Notes: generated by a model from the letters alone, not told the origin. DNA of 64,000 nt from Luteimonas sp. J29 (GCF_000472505.1 NZ_AWZR01000002.1:62001-126000), one strand, 5' to 3'; shown: positions 1 through 11,638, counted from the first letter of the stretch. Numbers and translations: made by a program.

Positions 1-1464
1 CTGTTCCTGCAGGTACTGCTCGTCGGCCTGGAAGCGGATCGACTTGCCGAGGAACTCCTCGAGCTCGGCCACCGCGGTCGACTCCTCCTCGGTGATGCGC
101 GCCACGACCTTGGGCGAGGCGATCACCAGCAGCCGCTCGGCGTCGAACTGGCGCACCGCACGCACGATCTCGCGGAAGATCTCGTAGGTCACGGTCTCGG
201 GCGTGCGCACCATGCCGCGGCCGCCGCAGGCCTCGCAGGTCTCGCTGAGCTGGCGTTGCAGGCTCTCGACGGTGCGCTTGCGGGTCATCTCCACCAGGCC
301 CAGCGGCGAGAAGTCGTAGACCGTGGTCTTGGCGTGGTCCTTGGCCAGCGACTTCTCCAGCGTGCGCAGCACCTGGCGGCGGTGCTCCTCGTCGACCATG
401 TCGATGAAGTCGATGATGATGATCCCGCCCAGGTTGCGCAGCCGCAGCTGGCGCGCCACCGCCTGCGCGGCCTCGAGGTTGGTGCGGTACACCGTCTCCT
501 CGAGGTTGCGCTGGCCCAGGAACGAACCGGTGTTCACGTCGACCGTGGTCATCGCCTCGGTCTGGTCGATCACCAGGTAGCCGCCGGACTTGAGCGGCAC
601 TTCCTTGTCCAGCGCGCGCTGGATCTCGTCCTCGACCCCGTACAGGTCGAAGATCGGGCGGTTGCCGGTGTAGAGCTCGATCCGCTCGGCGAGCACCGGC
701 ATGTACTTGGCGACGAAGGCCTGCAGGCGATCGAAGGTCTCGCGCGAATCGACCTTCACCTTCTCCACGTCCTTGCGGATCAGGTCGCGCACCGCGCGCA
801 GCGGCAGGCTGAGGTCTTCGTAGATGCAGGTCTGCACCGGCGCCTCGCGGGCGCGCTTGCCGACGATGTTCCAGACCCGCGACAGGTAGGCCAGGTCCTC
901 GGCCAGCGCCTCGGGCGGCTGTCCCTCGGCGTTGGTGCGCACGATGTAGCCCAGCCCGGAGTCGGGCGGCGCGAGTTCCGACACCAGCGCCTTGAGCCGC
1001 GCCCGCTCGGCCTCGTCCTCGATCCGCGCCGACACGCCGACCACCCGCGACTGCGGCAGCAGCACCAGGTAGCGCGAGGGAATGCTCAGCTGGGTGGTCA
1101 GGCGCGCGCCCTTGCTGCCGATCGGGTCCTTGACCACCTGCACGATCACTTCCTGGCCGTCGCGCAGCAGCTCGGTCACCGGGCGCACCGGCGCCGGCAC
1201 CGGCGGCAGCGCCTCGTTCTCGACCTCGGGCTGCCCCGGCCGGACCACGTCGTTGGCGTGCAGGAACGCGGTGCGCTCCAGGCCGATGTCGACGAACGCC
1301 GCCTGCATCCCGGGCATCACCCGCTGCACCCGGCCCTTGTAGATGTTGCCCACCACGCCGCGACGCCAGCCGCGCTCGATGTGCAGCTCCTGGAGCATGC
1401 CGTTCTCGACCACCGCCACGCGGGTCTCGCGCGGGGTCACGTTGACCAGGATCTCCTCCGACAT
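1..1464 (-). CDS. rng: Ribonuclease G, C-terminus beyond window
   Basis: Single-strand endoribonuclease of the RNase E/G family, acting in 16S rRNA 5' maturation and mRNA decay. The 488 visible codons run from an ATG at 1464 ([20 protein letters not shown]) through the S1-like domain, the GGYLVIDQTEAMTTVDVNTG catalytic segment with its metal-binding Asp residues, and the zinc-link Cys motif CEACGGRG. RNase E-type C-terminal scaffold sequence is not seen before the edge. The start overlaps the maf stop as TGATG, so the two are translationally coupled, the same maf-rng pairing found in enterobacteria. The family usually has about 490 residues, so only a handful of residues should be missing. 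Confidence 0.96.
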   Translation of the reverse strand, partial: MSEEILVNVTPRETRVAVVENGMLQELHIERGWRRGVVGNIYKGRVQRVMPGMQAAFVDIGLERTAFLHANDVVRPGQPEVENEALPPVPAPVRPVTELLRDGQEVIVQVVKDPIGSKGARLTTQLSIPSRYLVLLPQSRVVGVSARIEDEAERARLKALVSELAPPDSGLGYIVRTNAEGQPPEALAEDLAYLSRVWNIVGKRAREAPVQTCIYEDLSLPLRAVRDLIRKDVEKVKVDSRETFDRLQAFVAKYMPVLAERIELYTGNRPIFDLYGVEDEIQRALDKEVPLKSGGYLVIDQTEAMTTVDVNTGSFLGQRNLEETVYRTNLEAAQAVARQLRLRNLGGIIIIDFIDMVDEEHRRQVLRTLEKSLAKDHAKTTVYDFSPLGLVEMTRKRTVESLQRQLSETCEACGGRGMVRTPETVTYEIFREIVRAVRQFDAERLLVIASPKVVARITEEESTAVAELEEFLGKSIRFQADEQYLQEQ

Positions 1465-2057
1465 CAGTCCGTCCCCCCGGCCCGGAACCCGGTCCGCACG
1501 CCGAATTCGTGCAGCAGCAGCATGGTCTCGTGCAACGGCAGGCCCATCACCCCGGAGAAGCTGCCGTCCAGGCGGGTGACGAACCGTTCGGCGCCGCCCT
1601 GGATGGCATAGCCGCCGGCGCGGTCCATGGGTTCGCCGCTGGCCACGTAGGCGGCGATCTGCGCCTCGTCGAGCGCGGCGAAGGCGACCCGCGAACGCGA
1701 CAGCCGCTGCGCCTCGCGACCGGCCGAGACCAGGCTGACCGCGGTCAGCACCTCGTGGGTGCGCCCGGACAGGCGCCGCAGCATGCCGGCGGCATCGGCC
1801 GCGTCGGCCGGCTTGCCGAACACCTCGTCGTCCAGGACCACCTCGGTGTCGGCGCCCAGCACCACCGCACCCGGGACGCCCGCGACCGCGAGCAGGCCGG
1901 CGCCGGCCTTCTCGCGCGCCACCCGGCGCACGTAGTCCTCGGCCGGTTCGCCTGGCGCGCGCTCCTCGTGCACAAGCACGTCGAGCACGCCGAAATCGAC
2001 GCCCAGGCGCGCCAGCAGCGCGCGGCGGCGCGGGGATCTGGAAGCAAGATGCAGCAT
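1464..2057 (-). CDS. maf: Maf/YhdE nucleoside triphosphate pyrophosphatase
   Basis: 197-residue Maf-family pyrophosphatase that hydrolyses dTTP/UTP or modified nucleotides to the monophosphate. The N-terminal LASRSPRR phosphate-binding loop, the catalytic segment [18 protein letters not shown], and the later [10 protein letters not shown] motif are all present. The ATG at 2057 is chosen because [11 protein letters not shown] is the usual Maf N-terminus; longer upstream reading lies antisense to the next gene. It ends in a TGATG overlap with rng. YhdE-type specificity (dTTP/UTP) is inferred from the rng neighbourhood and was not tested. Confidence 0.93.
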   Translation of the reverse strand: MLHLASRSPRRRALLARLGVDFGVLDVLVHEERAPGEPAEDYVRRVAREKAGAGLLAVAGVPGAVVLGADTEVVLDDEVFGKPADAADAAGMLRRLSGRTHEVLTAVSLVSAGREAQRLSRSRVAFAALDEAQIAAYVASGEPMDRAGGYAIQGGAERFVTRLDGSFSGVMGLPLHETMLLLHEFGVRTGFRAGGTD

Positions 2058-2180
2058 CCGGACAAGGATACCCGCGGCCCGCCGCGCGACGGCCCGCGGG
2101 GGCCGGTCAACCCCGTTCAGGCTCACGGGCCGTTCACCAGATCCTGACGACCCTTCCCCCAGCAGCCCACGGAGACCACC

Positions 2181-2918
2181 ATGTTGCGCACCGCCTTCGC
2201 CCGCCTCCTGCTCGCGGCCAGCCTCGCCACCGGACCCCTCGCGATGACCAGCGTCCATGCCCAGACTCCCGGCCATCCGGCCGTCGCAGGCGACGGCACC
2301 CTGCTGTCGGTCTCGGCCCGCGCCGAAGCCAGCCGGGTCCCCGACGTGGCCTCGCTCTCGACCGGCGTGGTGACCCAGGCGGCGGACGCCAACGCCGCGC
2401 TCAAGGCCAATTCGGCGCAGATGGCCAAGGTGGTGGCCGCGATCCGCGCCGCCGGCATCGCCGAGCGCGACATCCAGACCAGCGGCATCAGCGTCCATCC
2501 GCAGTACCGCTACGGCGACAACCAGCCGCCGGTGATCACCGGCTACCAGGCCAGCAACACCGTGTCGATCAAGGTCCGCGACATCGCCCGCCTGGGCGAG
2601 GTGCTCGACGCGCTGGTCGCCAGCGGCGCCAACCAGGTCAACGGCCCGAGCTTCGAGATCGACCAGCCCGAGGCGGTGTACGACGAGGCCCGCCAGGAAG
2701 CGCTGAAGCAGGCGCGGGCGCGGGCGGAGATGTACGCGAAGTCGCTCGGCATGAAGGTGCGCCGCATCGTGAGCATCAGCGAGGGCGGCGGCTTCCAGCC
2801 GCCGGTGCCGATGATGAAGACCATGGCGATGGACGCGCGGATGGAGTCCGCGCCGGTCGCCCCGGGCGAAACCACGCTCTCGGCCAACCTCGACGTCGTG
2901 TTCGAACTGGGGAACTGA
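2181..2918 (+). CDS. Exported SIMPL-domain (DUF541) protein
   Basis: 245-residue protein with an N-terminal signal peptide ending near VHAQ (residue about 28) followed by a SIMPL/DUF541 domain: [20 protein letters not shown] opens it, and the repeated beta-alpha pattern with [14 protein letters not shown] follows. E. coli YggE is the best-known relative and is linked to oxidative-stress tolerance; the molecular role of the family is not settled. A GGAGA ribosome site precedes the ATG. It is divergent from maf with 123 bp between them, and a tiny hydrophilic gene starts 1 nt after its stop. Confidence 0.9.
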   Translation: MLRTAFARLLLAASLATGPLAMTSVHAQTPGHPAVAGDGTLLSVSARAEASRVPDVASLSTGVVTQAADANAALKANSAQMAKVVAAIRAAGIAERDIQTSGISVHPQYRYGDNQPPVITGYQASNTVSIKVRDIARLGEVLDALVASGANQVNGPSFEIDQPEAVYDEARQEALKQARARAEMYAKSLGMKVRRIVSISEGGGFQPPVPMMKTMAMDARMESAPVAPGETTLSANLDVVFELGN

Positions 2919-2919
2919 C

Positions 2920-3087
2920 ATGCCCAAGGATCCGCGCAAGTCCGACGACCGCTCCGGCTACCGCGAGAAGTTGCCGCGCGACGGCCGCGATGCCCGCGAA
3001 CCGGGCGCGAAGAAGCAGCCCAATCCCGACGCGGGCGGCCTCGACCGCGACCCGGAACAGGACGGGACCCACGACGGGGACGACTGA
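2920..3087 (+). CDS. Small hydrophilic protein, 55 aa
   Basis: The 55-codon frame begins ATG one base after the SIMPL stop (TGACATG), so it is probably translated by reinitiation. The product starts [20 protein letters not shown] and is dominated by Asp, Arg, Lys, Gly and Pro, with a [12 protein letters not shown] acidic tail. No hydrophobic core is visible, so it is likely disordered. I do not recognise a family. Support comes from position and clean stop-start spacing; an accidental frame in GC-rich DNA remains possible. Confidence 0.55.
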   Translation: MPKDPRKSDDRSGYREKLPRDGRDAREPGAKKQPNPDAGGLDRDPEQDGTHDGDD

Positions 3088-3354
3088 TCCGGTCCCCGGC
3101 TCCCCGCGCGCGCCAGGCCGCGGGAGCGCCGCGCCCCGCGCCCGCGCACGGCTCCCGCTCCGCCCGGCCGTCGGCCGGATGCCACCGTCGGCCTGCGTCG
3201 CATTGCCGCCCCCCGCCGGCGGGCGTCGGTTCGGCGTGCAGTCCGGTCGCGCGCCAGCGTGGAGCGGACTCCGCCCGGGCAACCCCGGCGACCCCTCCGG
3301 TGCGTTCCATGCCACACGGGCGGCCGTGGCGGCCGCCAGACGCGGAGGTGGACC

Positions 3355-4047
3355 ATGGGGTTGCAGCAATCGCATCCGGCGTCCCGCACGGGACAGGCCC
3401 AGGGACTCGATCCCGGCCGCATCCTCGGCATCAGCAGCACGCTGGCGCTGAACGTCCTCGCACTGTTGTTCCTGCTGATGCCGATGGCCCTCATGCCGCC
3501 TCCGGCGGCGGTCGAGCGACCGCCCGGCATGACCGTCATCGACTACGTGCCGGTCAAGCCGCCGGCGCCCGAACCGCCCGAGGTCGTCCATGTCGTTCCG
3601 CCCCGCCCGCAGACGCCGCCCGACCTGTCGCGCAGGACGGAGCGGCCGACCCCGGCGACCGACGCCCCGGTGCTGGCCGGACAGGGCGTGTTCGAGGCCG
3701 AGCCCGTGTCCGCACTGCCGGCGCCCGGTGACATGGCGCCGGCGATGGACCCGCCCGGTCCCGTCGCCGGCATCGCGCTGGAGTACCGGAGCGCACCGCC
3801 GCCGGCCTATCCACGCCTGGCGATGCAGCGCGACTGGCAGGGCACGGTGCTGCTGCGGGTGCTGGTCGACGTCGACGGACGCCCCCTGGACGTCAGCATC
3901 GAGCGCAGCAGCGGGCATTCGCTGCTCGATCGCGAGGCGGCGCGCCACGTGCAGCGCACCTGGCGCTTCCGGCCGGCGATGCGCGACGGGCGCCCGGTGC
4001 AGGCGATCGGCGTGGTGCCGATCGAATTCCGCCTCGATCGCGGCTGA
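3355..4047 (+). CDS. TonB-family energy transducer
   Basis: 230-residue inner-membrane protein: a cytoplasmic N-terminus, one membrane anchor (about residues 24-45, ISSTLALNVLALLFLLMPMA), a Pro-rich periplasmic linker with repeated PP and EP, and a C-terminal TonB domain (APPPAYPRLAMQRDWQGTV, then VRVL-type strands and WRFRPAMRDGRPV). It passes proton-motive force to outer-membrane receptors. The ATG at 3355 has a GCGGAGG site 6-8 nt upstream; longer frames extend into unsupported sequence. No exbB or exbD lies beside it, so it must borrow an ExbBD complex coded elsewhere. The 267 bp upstream show no other gene. Confidence 0.9.
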   Translation: MGLQQSHPASRTGQAQGLDPGRILGISSTLALNVLALLFLLMPMALMPPPAAVERPPGMTVIDYVPVKPPAPEPPEVVHVVPPRPQTPPDLSRRTERPTPATDAPVLAGQGVFEAEPVSALPAPGDMAPAMDPPGPVAGIALEYRSAPPPAYPRLAMQRDWQGTVLLRVLVDVDGRPLDVSIERSSGHSLLDREAARHVQRTWRFRPAMRDGRPVQAIGVVPIEFRLDRG

Positions 4048-4098
4048 TGACGGCGCGGCGGCATCGCGAAGCGGTGCCGCCGCGCGCGGGCCCGCGCC

Positions 4099-4569
4099 TC
4101 AGGCGCGGTGGTAGGGATGGTTGGCGAGCATGGCCGCGGCGCGGTAGAGCTGCTCGGCCAGTACCAGGCGCACCAGCATGTGCGGCAGCGTCAGCGGCCC
4201 CAGCGACCAGCGTTCGTCGGCGCGCGCCAGCACGTCCGGCGCGTGCCCTTCGGGGCCACCGACGAGGAAGGCGAGGTCGCGGCCCTGCCCGCGCCAGTGC
4301 TCCAGGCGCCTGGCGAGGTCTTCGGAGGAATGCATCCTGCCCTGCACGTCGAGCGCGACCGCGTGCGCGCCGCGCGGCAGCGCCGCCAGCACCCGCGCGC
4401 CCTCGTCCTGCACCGCGCGCGCGGGGTCGCGGCCCTTGCCGCGCAGGCCGGGCTCGATCTCGACCAGGTCCAGCGGCAGCCAGCGCGAGAGCCGCTTGCG
4501 GTATTCGGCGAAGCCTTCGCCCACCCAGGCCGGGGCGCGTTCGCCGACGGCGATCAGCCTGGCCTTCAT
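4099..4569 (-). CDS. rlmH: 23S rRNA pseudouridine-1915 N3-methyltransferase RlmH
   Basis: 156-residue SPOUT methyltransferase (E. coli RlmH has 155) that methylates pseudouridine 1915 in helix 69 of the 70S ribosome. The start MKARLIAVGERAPAW and the C-terminal knot LVGGPEGHAPDVLARADERW followed by HMLVRLVLAEQLYRA are diagnostic. ATG 4569 matches family length. It lies downstream of rsfS with a 97-bp gap; this rsfS-rlmH order is widely conserved in gammaproteobacteria. Confidence 0.96.
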   Translation of the reverse strand: MKARLIAVGERAPAWVGEGFAEYRKRLSRWLPLDLVEIEPGLRGKGRDPARAVQDEGARVLAALPRGAHAVALDVQGRMHSSEDLARRLEHWRGQGRDLAFLVGGPEGHAPDVLARADERWSLGPLTLPHMLVRLVLAEQLYRAAAMLANHPYHRA

Positions 4570-4666
4570 CGAGGCGCGCGCATGCCGCGCACGCACGGCG
4601 CGGGCCGCGCGCGATCGACGGGGTCCAGGGGGAAACGGGCGTGACAGGCCGGGGCCGCCACGCGCC

Positions 4667-5080
4667 TCACGCCCCGTCGGCGTCGCCCGCGTCCGCCGGC
4701 GGCTGGTCGCCCACCGTCCACAGCCGCTCGAGCGCGTAGAACTCGCGCACCCGCGGCAGCATGACGTGGACCACGACGTCGCCCAGGTCGACCAGCACCC
4801 ACTCGGCCTCGCGCTCGCCCTCCACGCCCAGCGGCTGGCAGTCGAGCTGCTTGGCGTGGCGGACCACCTCGTCGGCGATCGACTTCACGTGCCGGGTCGA
4901 AGTGCCCGACGCGATCACCATGTAGTCGCAGACGCTGGTCCTGCCGCGGACGTCGATCTCGGTGACGTCCTTGGCCTTGAGTTCGTCCACCGCGGCATGG
5001 ATCGCCTTGAGCAGCACGTCGGCGGCCGGCGGCGGACTGGGGAGACGGGTCTTGATGACGTGCGCGGAGGAACTGGTCAA
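4667..5080 (-). CDS. rsfS: Ribosomal silencing factor RsfS
   Basis: 137-residue RsfS/Iojap protein, which binds uL14 and blocks subunit joining in starved cells. The core VDELKAKDVTEIDVRGRTSV, CDYMVIASGTSTRHVKSIAD, and GEREAEWVLVDLGDVVVHVM are typical. The only in-frame initiation codon ahead of the conserved helix is TTG at 5080; no upstream ATG or GTG exists, so a TTG start is proposed. The C-terminal tail (QPPADAGDADGA) is a lineage extension. It sits between nadD and rlmH. Confidence 0.93.
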   Translation of the reverse strand: MTSSSAHVIKTRLPSPPPAADVLLKAIHAAVDELKAKDVTEIDVRGRTSVCDYMVIASGTSTRHVKSIADEVVRHAKQLDCQPLGVEGEREAEWVLVDLGDVVVHVMLPRVREFYALERLWTVGDQPPADAGDADGA

Positions 5081-5126
5081 AGGACGAGGGCTCTGGAGGC
5101 TGGGGGCGATTATAGCGGGGGGGCGG

Positions 5127-5837
5127 TCACGGGGCCGTCACGCCGTACAGGCCGTGGCGGAGGATGTGGCCGGCGACGGCGGCGGGGACCAGCGCGCGCC
5201 AGTCCCCGCCGCTGGCGATGGCGTCGCGCACCGCGGTGGCCGAGCCCGGATGCAGCGGCTGGCGCAGGCGCAGCACGCGGCCGGCCGGGGACCGGTGCAG
5301 GTCGCCCGGCTCGGTGGTCCAGCGCCCGTCCAGCGCCTCGGCAAGGCCGGACGGCAGGCGCGCATCCAGGTCGCTGCCCTCCCGCTCGGCAACCACCAGG
5401 TGGGCGAGCCCGGGCAGCGCCTGCCATTCGTGCCAGGCCGGCAGGCCGAGCAGGCTGTCGGCGCCGACCAGCAGCGCGACCGGCGCGTCCGGCCCGAGTT
5501 CGCCGCGCAGCTCGCGCAGCGTGTCGACGCTGTAGCTGGGGCCGTCGCGGTGCAGCTCGCGCGCGTCCAGGCGCAGGCCCGGTTCGCCCGCCACGGCCAG
5601 CGCGACCATGCGCGCGCGGTGCGCGGCGTCCGCGCCGGGTGGCGCGCGGTGCGGCGGATCGGCGGCGGGGGTGAGGTGGACGGTGGCGCCCAGCGCGTCG
5701 CGCGCGGCCCGCGCGATCGCCAGGTGGCCGAGATGGACCGGATCGAAGGTGCCGCCGTAGACCAGATGCAGGCCGGTGTCGGCCGGATCGCGCCCGGCGG
5801 ACCGCGATGCCTCCCTGGGCTGGCCCTCGATGCCCAC
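5127..5837 (-). CDS. nadD: Nicotinate-nucleotide adenylyltransferase
   Basis: NadD makes nicotinate adenine dinucleotide from NaMN and ATP in NAD synthesis. The nucleotidyltransferase signature LVYGGTFDPVHLGHLAIAR (GTFDPVHLGH) and the closing SATAVRDAIASGGDWRALVP (SxTxxR-type) motif are intact. No ATG precedes the GGTFDP motif in this frame after the holA stop; GTG at 5837 is the only candidate, giving 236 residues and a 4-nt gap from the holA stop, consistent with coupling. The N-terminus has about 20 extra residues compared with E. coli NadD. Confidence 0.94.
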   Translation of the reverse strand: MGIEGQPREASRSAGRDPADTGLHLVYGGTFDPVHLGHLAIARAARDALGATVHLTPAADPPHRAPPGADAAHRARMVALAVAGEPGLRLDARELHRDGPSYSVDTLRELRGELGPDAPVALLVGADSLLGLPAWHEWQALPGLAHLVVAEREGSDLDARLPSGLAEALDGRWTTEPGDLHRSPAGRVLRLRQPLHPGSATAVRDAIASGGDWRALVPAAVAGHILRHGLYGVTAP

Positions 5838-5841
5838 GGCG

Positions 5842-6885
5842 TCAGGCCAGCAGCGCCGCCGCTTTCGGCTCGGCCACGGCGACCAGCAGCCGCTCCAGGG
5901 CCAGCCAGGCGTCCGCCGGCTCCTCGCCGGGCCGTTCACGGCCCTTGGCGATGCGGTCCACGCCGCCGGCCATGGCCACGAAGCGTTCCCAGCGCGGGGC
6001 CGGGTGCCGGCCGAGCGCACGCCGGTACACGGCCTGCTTGGAGTCCCACACCCGCTGCGCCCTGAACTCGGCGGCGAGGTTGCCGCCGCGCGCCTGCACC
6101 CGGGCCAGCGCCGCGACCCGGTTGAGCTCCATCACCACCATGCCCATCAGCGCCGGCACCGCCTCGCCCTCCGCGCGCAGGCCGGCGAGCATGCGCGTGG
6201 CCTGGGCGGCGTTCCCGTTCAGCGCGGCGTCGACCAGGCGGAACACGTCGTAGCGGGCGGCGTCGGCGACCAGCGATTCCATCCTCGCGGCGTCGAGCGG
6301 CGTGCCGTCGGCCAGCAGGGCCAGCTTGTCGACTTCCTGCGCCGCGGCCAGCAGGTTGCCCTGCACCCGCTCGGCCAGGCGCTGCACGGCGCCGTGGTCG
6401 GCGCGCACGCCGCGCTGGCGCAGGCGCGATTCGAGCCAGCGCTCGAGTTCGTGTGGACGCACCAGCGGCGCGTGCACGAAGTGGCCGGCGCGGGCGATCG
6501 CCTCGCTCCACTTGCCGCCGTGCTTCTGGCTCCAGTCGCCGGCGGTGACCAGCAGCACGATGCCCTCGGGCGGCTGCGCGCAGTAGGTGGACAGCACCTC
6601 GGCGCCTTCCTTGCCCGGCCGCCCCCCCGGCAGGCGCAGTTCCAGCAGGCGCTGCGGCGAGAACAGGCTCGGGGCGCGGAAGCTCGCTTCCAGCGCGTTC
6701 CAGTCGAAGTCGCGGCCGTCGGCGTCGAATACCTCGCGCTCGCCGTAGCCGCTGGCGCGGGCATGGGCGCGGATCGCATCCGCCGCTTCCAGCACCAGCA
6801 GCGGCTCGGGCCCGGCGACCAGGTAGACCGGGCGCAGCGGCTCGGAGGCGAGCTGGGCGGCGAGGCGGTCGGGCTTCAGTTCCAT
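5842..6885 (-). CDS. holA: DNA polymerase III delta subunit
   Basis: 347-residue clamp-loader delta subunit, which opens the beta clamp. It has the typical N-terminal LRPVYLVAGPEPLLVLEAAD, the FDADGRDFDW segment, LFSPQRLLELRLPGG (clamp-binding region), and the C-terminal lid and collar domain with LAERVQGNLLAAAQEVDKL and DVFRLVDAALNGN. Start ATG 6885 gives the family length (E. coli 343). It lies 13 nt after the lptE stop, in the conserved leuS-lptE-holA-nadD order. Confidence 0.96.
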   Translation of the reverse strand: MELKPDRLAAQLASEPLRPVYLVAGPEPLLVLEAADAIRAHARASGYGEREVFDADGRDFDWNALEASFRAPSLFSPQRLLELRLPGGRPGKEGAEVLSTYCAQPPEGIVLLVTAGDWSQKHGGKWSEAIARAGHFVHAPLVRPHELERWLESRLRQRGVRADHGAVQRLAERVQGNLLAAAQEVDKLALLADGTPLDAARMESLVADAARYDVFRLVDAALNGNAAQATRMLAGLRAEGEAVPALMGMVVMELNRVAALARVQARGGNLAAEFRAQRVWDSKQAVYRRALGRHPAPRWERFVAMAGGVDRIAKGRERPGEEPADAWLALERLLVAVAEPKAAALLA

Positions 6886-6898
6886 CCGCCCGCCCTGC

Positions 6899-7408
6899 TC
6901 AACGGGCGCTGCGCAGCTCGCGCGTGGCCGCGTCGATCCGGCGCAGGATCGCCGCGGTCATTTCGCGCTGCATCTCGCGTCCGAGCAATTCGGTCTCGGT
7001 GTCGGTGCCGGTAGCGTCGGTCGGGACCGAGATGTAGTCGCGCGACATCTCCACCGCCTGCTGCGGCACGATCTCGTCGCCATTGGCGTCGACCAGGGCG
7101 AACACCACCGCGTAGCGCAGCGTGTACTCCTGGGCGCGACCGAACTGGTCCAGGCTCAGCGGCGTCGACGCCCAGCGCTCGGAACGCAGCGCCAGCGTGG
7201 CCACGCGTTCCTTCGCACGGGCATCGACCACCCGCGCGCCGGCGCGCTCGAGCGCGCTCTCGAGCGAGCGCGCCAGCGGGCTGTAGGGATCGCGTGCGGT
7301 GACCTTGATCGTGTCGACGCCATCGGGCAGCACCAGCGCGTCGCGCAGATGGAAGCCGCAGGCGGACAGCGCGAAGGCGAGCAGCAGGGCGGTCAGGAGG
7401 CGGGTCAT
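6899..7408 (-). CDS. lptE: LPS-assembly lipoprotein LptE
   Basis: 169-residue outer-membrane lipoprotein that plugs the LptD barrel during LPS export. A lipoprotein signal peptide ends in LSAC, lipidated Cys at residue 17, followed by GFHLRDALVLPDGV, the standard LptE opening. The SPLARSLESALERAGARVV and LRYAVVFAL stretches match the family. The ATG at 7408 gives a standard 16-residue signal. The gene lies between leuS (54 nt away) and holA. Confidence 0.94.
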   Translation of the reverse strand: MTRLLTALLLAFALSACGFHLRDALVLPDGVDTIKVTARDPYSPLARSLESALERAGARVVDARAKERVATLALRSERWASTPLSLDQFGRAQEYTLRYAVVFALVDANGDEIVPQQAVEMSRDYISVPTDATGTDTETELLGREMQREMTAAILRRIDAATRELRSAR

Positions 7409-7462
7409 GGGCGCAGTCTGGAGGAGCCCGATGGCGCCGGCAAGCGCGCCCGGGCAGCGCGT

Positions 7463-10219
7463 TCAGCCGGCGACGACATTGACGATCTTGCCCGGGACCA
7501 CGATCACCTTGCGCACCGACAGGCCCTTGAGGAAGGCCTGCACGTTCGGCTCGGCCAGGGCCTGGGCCTCGATCGCCTCCCGGGTCGCGTCCACCGCCAC
7601 CTCGATGGTGCCGCGCAGCTTGCCGTTGACCTGCACCGCCAGCGTCACCGCGTCGCGCTGCAGCGCGGCCGGGTCGGGCTGCGGGAACGGCACGTCCTCG
7701 AGCAGGGTCTCCGGGTGGCCCAGCACCTGCCACAGGGCGTGGCTGGCGTGCGGGGTGATCGGGTTGAGCAGCAGCACCATCGCCTCGAACACCTCCTGGC
7801 GCAGGGCGCGGCCGTTGCCGGAATCGTCGTCGAACCTGGCCACCGCGTTGAGCAGTTCCATCACCGCCGCGATCGCGGTGTTGAACGCGTGGCGGCGGCC
7901 GTAGTCGTCGCCGACCTTCTGGATCGTCTCGTGCAGCTGGCGGCGCAGGGCCTTCTGCGCCGGCGTGGCCGCGGCCGGGTCGAACGCCCCGGCCGGCCCG
8001 CCCTCGGCGTGGCGGTGTACCTGGGTCCACAGCCGGCGCAGGAACCGGGCCATGCCCTCGACGCCGGCCTCGTTCCATTCCAGCGACAGCTCCGGCGGCG
8101 AGGCGAACATCGAGAACAGGCGCACGATGTCGGCGCCGTAGCGGTCGATCATCGCCTGCGGGTCGACGCCGTTGTTCTTCGACTTCGACATCTTCTCGAC
8201 GCCGCCGATCATCACCGGGTGGCCGTCGGACTTGAGCTTCGCCCCGACCACGCGGCCCTTCTCGTCGCGCTCGACCTCGACGTCGGCCGGGTTGAACCAT
8301 TCGCGCGACCCGTTCGGGTGCTCGCGGTAGTAGGTCTCGGCGATCACCATGCCCTGGGTGAGCAGGCGCGTGGCCGGCTCGTCGCTGTCCACCAGCCCTT
8401 CGTCGCGCAGGAGCTTGTGGTAGAAGCGGAAGTACAGCAGGTGCAGGATCGCGTGCTCGATGCCGCCGATGTACTGGTCCACCGGGGTCCAGTACCTGGC
8501 CCGCTCGTCGACCATGTCGGCGGCGCCCGGCGAGGTGTAGCGCGCGTAGTACCAGCTCGACTCCATGAAGGTGTCGAAGGTGTCGGTCTCGCGCTCGGCC
8601 GGCTTGCCGCACTCCGGGCAGGTGGTCTTGCGCCACCCCGGGTCGGCCTTGATCGGCGAGTGGACGACGCCGGGGTTGGCGAAGGCGTCGGCGACGTCCT
8701 CGGGCAGCACCACAGGCAGCTGGTCCTCGGGCACCGGCACCGCGCCGCAGTCGGGGCAATAGATCACCGGGATCGGGCAACCCCAGTAGCGCTGGCGGCT
8801 CACGCCCCAGTCGCGCAGGCGGAAATTGACCTTGCGCCGGCCGGTGCCCGCGGCCTCGAAGCGCTCGGCCAGGGCGTTGAACACGGCATCGAAGTCCATG
8901 CCGTTGTACTCGCCCGAATTGATCAGGAAGCCGCGTTCGGTGAAGGCCTCGCGCTGTTCGATGCCGTCGAGGTACTCGCGCACCACGGCGACCGCGGCGT
9001 CGATCTCGACCACGTCGATCGGGCCGTGCCCGCCCAGCGCCACGGACATCGGGTCGTCGACGTCGGCCACGTGCGAGGCGATCTCGGCCAGCGCGTCGCG
9101 CACCGCCGCCGGCACCACCACCGGGCGCACCGGCAGGCCGTAGGCCTTGGCGAACTCCCAGTCGCGCTGGTCGTGCGCCGGCACCGCCATCACCGCGCCG
9201 GTGCCGTAGCCCATCAGCACGAAGTTGGCGACGTAGATCGGCACGTCCTCGCCGGTGACGGGGTGGATCGCCCACTGGCCGGTGGCCATGCCGCGCTTTT
9301 CCTGGGTCTCCAGGTCGGCCTCGGACACGCCGCCGCGCTTGAGCTCGTCGAGGAACGCGGCCAGTTCGGGGTTGTCCTTCGCCGCCTTGAGCGCCAGCGG
9401 GTGCTCGCCCGCGATCGAGATGAAGGTCACGCCCATGAGCGTGTCCGGGCGCGTGGTGTAGACGGTGAGCGGCTCGTCCTCGCCGTCCACGCGGAACTGG
9501 ATCTCCAGGCCCTCGCTGCGGCCGATCCAGTTGCGCTGCATGGTCTTGACCGACTCCGGCCAGCCCTCGAGCGTGTCCAGGCCGTCGAGCAGTTCCTGGG
9601 CGTAGTCGGTGATGCGCAGGAACCACTGTGGGATCTCGCGCTTCTCCACCAGCGCGCCCGAGCGCCAGCCGCGGCCGTCGATGACCTGTTCGTTGGCCAG
9701 CACGGTCTGGTCGACCGGGTCCCAGTTCACCACCGAGTTCCGGCGGTAGGCCAGGCCCTTCTTCATCAGGCGCACGAACATGCGCTGCTCGTGCACGTAG
9801 TAGTCCGGCGAGCAGGTGGCGAATTCGCGCGACCAGTCGATCGCGTAGCCCAGCGACTTGAGCTGAGCGCGCATGTGGTCGATGTTGGCGTAGGTCCACT
9901 TCGCCGGCGCGGTGCCGTTCTTGATCGCCGCGTTCTCGGCCGGCAGGCCGAACGCGTCCCAGCCCATCGGCTGCAGCACGTTCTTGCCGGTCATGCGCTG
10001 GTAGCGGCTGATCACGTCGCCGATGGTGTAGTTGCGCACGTGTCCCATGTGCAGCGCGCCCGACGGGTACGGCAGCATCGACAGGCAGAAGAACTTCGGC
10101 CGGTCCGGCCGCTCGACCACCTCGTAGGCGCGGGTGGTCTCCCAGAACCGGCGCGCCGCGGCCTCGACCCGGGCTGGCTGGTAGGCGGCGGAATCGGGAC
10201 TGGCGGGATCCTGGGACAC
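7463..10219 (-). CDS. leuS: Leucyl-tRNA synthetase
   Basis: 918-residue class I aminoacyl-tRNA synthetase charging tRNA-Leu. It shows the HIGH-type motif as HMGH (residues 57-60, in [18 protein letters not shown]), the large CP1 editing domain with [20 protein letters not shown], and the [19 protein letters not shown] loop, then the anticodon-binding domain. The 5' end reads GTG TCC CAG, so a GTG start at 10219 is proposed; the first eleven residues are poorly constrained. It heads the minus-strand leuS-lptE-holA-nadD-rsfS-rlmH block. Confidence 0.97.
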   Translation of the reverse strand: MSQDPASPDSAAYQPARVEAAARRFWETTRAYEVVERPDRPKFFCLSMLPYPSGALHMGHVRNYTIGDVISRYQRMTGKNVLQPMGWDAFGLPAENAAIKNGTAPAKWTYANIDHMRAQLKSLGYAIDWSREFATCSPDYYVHEQRMFVRLMKKGLAYRRNSVVNWDPVDQTVLANEQVIDGRGWRSGALVEKREIPQWFLRITDYAQELLDGLDTLEGWPESVKTMQRNWIGRSEGLEIQFRVDGEDEPLTVYTTRPDTLMGVTFISIAGEHPLALKAAKDNPELAAFLDELKRGGVSEADLETQEKRGMATGQWAIHPVTGEDVPIYVANFVLMGYGTGAVMAVPAHDQRDWEFAKAYGLPVRPVVVPAAVRDALAEIASHVADVDDPMSVALGGHGPIDVVEIDAAVAVVREYLDGIEQREAFTERGFLINSGEYNGMDFDAVFNALAERFEAAGTGRRKVNFRLRDWGVSRQRYWGCPIPVIYCPDCGAVPVPEDQLPVVLPEDVADAFANPGVVHSPIKADPGWRKTTCPECGKPAERETDTFDTFMESSWYYARYTSPGAADMVDERARYWTPVDQYIGGIEHAILHLLYFRFYHKLLRDEGLVDSDEPATRLLTQGMVIAETYYREHPNGSREWFNPADVEVERDEKGRVVGAKLKSDGHPVMIGGVEKMSKSKNNGVDPQAMIDRYGADIVRLFSMFASPPELSLEWNEAGVEGMARFLRRLWTQVHRHAEGGPAGAFDPAAATPAQKALRRQLHETIQKVGDDYGRRHAFNTAIAAVMELLNAVARFDDDSGNGRALRQEVFEAMVLLLNPITPHASHALWQVLGHPETLLEDVPFPQPDPAALQRDAVTLAVQVNGKLRGTIEVAVDATREAIEAQALAEPNVQAFLKGLSVRKVIVVPGKIVNVVAG

Positions 10220-10354
10220 GGCGTCGGTACGGCAGCGAGGGGACCGGCAAGCCTACCCTAGCGGGCAGGCGCCGTCATGCGCCGGCGGGCCGGGCGCGGC
10301 GCGGCGCGGCGGTGTGGTTCAATCGGCCACCACCGTCACCACCCGCTGCCGACC

Positions 10355-11638
<1,284 letters not shown>

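Noticed and set aside
6876-10250. A 1124-codon minus-strand frame over leuS and lptE
   Set aside because: It overlaps leuS in another frame and shows only Arg/Gly-rich low-complexity sequence; leuS with HMGH and KMSKS is the true gene.
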